41,802 nucleotides of DNA. Origin: Flavobacteriales bacterium UBA7666 (GTDB lineage: Bacteria; Bacteroidota; Bacteroidia; Flavobacteriales_D; Crocinitomicaceae). The DNA is taken from the NCBI GenBank assembly GCA_002483265.1, contig DLHO01000005.1:224324-266125 (forward strand), read 5' to 3'. Each line of letters starts with the position of its first letter. Position 1 is the stretch's first letter. Under the pieces are notes generated by a model that made no database searches, was not told the origin of the DNA, and was given only the letters and a program-made list of their open reading frames with translations. A program made the translations under genes and the position numbers. Of this stretch, positions 40,242 through 41,802 are shown piece after piece.

Positions 40242-41790
40242 TGGAGCTGTGATATATACCCGTGTTTCCACGAAAGAACAGGCCGAAAATAACGGTAGTT
40301 TGGAGACACAAAAGAAGTATTGCGATATGTACGCAGACCGCCGAGATATTAAAGTAGTAGAATACTTCGGAGGCACCCACGAGTCTGCACGAACCGACGA
40401 AAGAAAAGAGTTTCAGCGAATGCTCGAATTTGTCAAACGCCGAAAAGATGTAAGTTTTATCATCGTTTATTCTTATGATCGTTTGTCTCGTTCAGGGATG
40501 AGTGCGTCTGTAGTACTTGAAAAACTTAAAAAGGAAGGTGTATATGCACTTTCTGCAACTCAGGAAGTAGATTCGTCAACTTCCTCTGGTACATTTCAAC
40601 AAGATTTGTTTCTGCTTTTCTCAAAATTCGATAATGACCTGCGTCGAGATAAAACCGTGGGAGGAATGCAGGACAAGTTGAGAAACGGTTTCATTGTAGG
40701 AAGTGTTCCCTTTGGTTATACGAATATAAATCCCGGACGTGGAAAAGATCCTGTGCTTGTCATTAACGAAGATGGTAAACTGCTCCGTAAAGCATTCATG
40801 CTGAAATATAAGTATGATTGGGACAACGTAAGAATTTGTAACGAGCTTCGTAAAGAAGGATTTAGAAAGGATAGAAAAAACCTTCATGACTACTTGCGTA
40901 ATCCTGTTTATTGCGGGGTAATCGTTTCATCTTTGATACCTGGTGAGGCTATCGAAGCTAAACACCCTCCAATAATCTCACAAGACATTTTTAAACGTAT
41001 AAATCAAATCCTTGATGAACGTCGTCAAAAAGGATTACAATACGATTCCAACAAAGACGAATTACCTTTAAAAGGTTTTGTAAAATCTGCGACGAATGAA
41101 ACAAACCTCACTGGATACATTGTAAAATCGAGAAACAATCGACCTTATTACAAAAACAATGTAAATGGAGCTAAAGAAAACATTAGCGCTGAGAAACTTC
41201 ACAATCAGTTCGTTGATTTATTAAGTACATATACACTTGCGGATTCTAAATATATTGAACCAATGAAGGTCATCCTGTTAGAATCATTTGAAGAATTGAG
41301 CGAAGAGAGCAAAGTATCCACCACTAACTTAGAAAACCACCTTTCCAAGTTGGAAACCGACTTGAAAACCGTTAAACGTCGTCATGCACTCGGAGAAATA
41401 GACAAAGAAGTTTACGACGAATTTAAAGCAGAGTTCGAGGCAAAGATCAACAAAATTGGTGAATCTCTTTCCAAAAGCAGTTTTAAATTATCGAACATTG
41501 AAAAAACGATCAGAAAAGCGATTGAGATTGCCCTGGATCTTCCCAAAATGTGGGCTTCCGATGATATAGACAGTAAAAAGCGTATCCAAAAAATGATGTT
41601 CCCCGAGGGTTTGGTGTATGACTTCAAAAAAGGGGAGTATCGAACATCAAGAGTGAATATCTTTTTTCAGAGAATTTCAGCAGTGACGCGTGTTTCGGGA
41701 GGTGTAGAAATAACGAAGGGCATCATTTCTGATGCCCTGTCGTCCTGTGTAGCGGGGACACGACTCGAACGTGCGACCTTCGGGTTATGA
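40162..41790 (+). CDS. Large serine recombinase (resolvase/invertase family integrase)
   Basis: A 542-residue site-specific recombinase. The N-terminal resolvase domain shows the catalytic serine S36 in VIYTRVSTKEQ and the DRLSRSGM motif (YSYDRLSRSGM). The recombinase domain follows (SVPFGYTNINPGRGKDP ... YLRNPVYCGVIV), then the zinc-ribbon position (LPLKGFVKSATNETNLTGYI), where the usual Cys residues are absent. A coiled-coil occupies about residues 385-460. The last 14 residues (VAGTRLERATFGL) are encoded antisense to tRNA-fMet, and the TGA at 41788-41790 overlaps its anticodon. The alternative ATG at 40174 is equally possible. It presumably integrates and excises this island. Confidence 0.92.
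   Translation: MKRKMDKSLEAFAALTAKALPAQRRSNGAVIYTRVSTKEQAENNGSLETQKKYCDMYADRRDIKVVEYFGGTHESARTDERKEFQRMLEFVKRRKDVSFIIVYSYDRLSRSGMSASVVLEKLKKEGVYALSATQEVDSSTSSGTFQQDLFLLFSKFDNDLRRDKTVGGMQDKLRNGFIVGSVPFGYTNINPGRGKDPVLVINEDGKLLRKAFMLKYKYDWDNVRICNELRKEGFRKDRKNLHDYLRNPVYCGVIVSSLIPGEAIEAKHPPIISQDIFKRINQILDERRQKGLQYDSNKDELPLKGFVKSATNETNLTGYIVKSRNNRPYYKNNVNGAKENISAEKLHNQFVDLLSTYTLADSKYIEPMKVILLESFEELSEESKVSTTNLENHLSKLETDLKTVKRRHALGEIDKEVYDEFKAEFEAKINKIGESLSKSSFKLSNIEKTIRKAIEIALDLPKMWASDDIDSKKRIQKMMFPEGLVYDFKKGEYRTSRVNIFFQRISAVTRVSGGVEITKGIISDALSSCVAGTRLERATFGL
41720..41740. other. Hairpin matching the loop of the displaced tRNA terminator, inside the recombinase end
   Basis: GGGCATC-ATTTCT-GATGCCC (about 41719-41738) has the same loop as the hairpin at 16397-16416, but different arm bases. 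On the minus strand it lies just downstream of tRNA-fMet and can serve as its present terminator, with a poor T-tract. Confidence 0.55.
41743..41764. repeat. Right island attachment-site candidate (22-bp repeat, tRNA-fMet 3' end)
   Basis: Identical to 16420-16441. It covers the 3' acceptor strand and part of the T-arm of the tRNA-fMet gene plus seven bases beyond the 3' end. The recombinase gene reads across it. Confidence 0.75.
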
Positions 41791-41802
41791 GCCCGACGAG
41801 CT
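41750..41802 (-). tRNA. Initiator tRNA-fMet (CAT anticodon), partial at window edge
   Basis: Minus-strand 3' part of a tRNA. The anticodon arm is TCGGG-CTCATAA-CCCGA with anticodon CAT at 41787-41789, and the three G-C pairs next to the loop are typical of initiator tRNAs. Variable loop AGGTC, T-arm GCACG-TTCGAGT-CGTGT and acceptor CCCCGCT with discriminator A follow; CCA is not encoded. The D-arm and 5' acceptor lie outside the window, so the 5' end cannot be checked. Confidence 0.85.

Overview
The window looks like a chromosomal segment of a Bacteroidota (Flavobacteriales-like) bacterium. The evidence is: several secreted proteins with type IX secretion (T9SS) type A and type B C-terminal sorting domains, an ECF sigma factor followed by a membrane anti-sigma/beta-barrel protein, TAnnTTTG-type promoter sequences, and short palindromes (core TCCCGATAGCTATCGGGA) of a kind I recall from this phylum. 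Base composition is moderately AT-rich, and clearly more so from about 16.5 kb rightward. Genus cannot be fixed from sequence alone.

Region 1 (1 to ~16.3 kb) reads as ordinary backbone: class Ia ribonucleotide reductase (nrdB then nrdA, minus strand), a ComF-type phosphoribosyltransferase, a DUF1295 membrane reductase, a DAO-type flavin oxidoreductase, a Kef-type cation/proton antiporter, a YwqK/MORN-like secreted protein, a lipoprotein, the ECF sigma/anti-sigma pair, a lipoprotein with a single CxxCH heme motif, and a lipase-like alpha/beta hydrolase. Dispersed short repeats and clear intrinsic terminators lie between these genes.

Region 2 (~16.42 to ~41.76 kb) looks like one integrated genomic island. 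Its right end lies in a partial initiator tRNA gene (tRNA-fMet, minus strand, running off the window end). Its left end at 16420-16441 repeats 22 bp of that tRNA's 3' end and is followed by what appears to be the displaced native tRNA terminator. A large serine recombinase (40162-41790) reads through the tRNA 3' half, and its stop codon overlaps the anticodon. Cargo falls into blocks: (a) T9SS-secreted proteins, a two-helix potassium-channel-like protein with a pentapeptide-like domain, and two XRE regulators (16.5-23.2 kb); (b) a plus-strand cell-surface block with a type B secreted protein, a 1232-residue protein carrying collagen-like repeats, two S74 chaperone-like domains and a type A sorting domain, and a Skp/OmpH-like periplasmic chaperone (23.6-28.9 kb); (c) an eight-gene minus-strand operon (29.6-35.9 kb) with a SEC-C protein, an HNH-like zinc protein, two unknowns, an Abi-alpha protein, a small membrane protein, a classical HNH protein and an ApeA-like HEPN protein; (d) a divergent DUF2971 gene; (e) a maintenance/integration module of four unknown or small proteins, an excisionase-like HTH protein and the recombinase (37.1-41.8 kb).

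The best candidate for an undescribed system is block (c). It is tightly packed and single-stranded in orientation, combines a predicted RNase motif, two metal-binding nuclease-like proteins, an abortive-infection-family protein and a membrane protein, and sits in a recombinase-bearing island. Whether it is one system or several stacked defence genes cannot be decided from this sequence alone.
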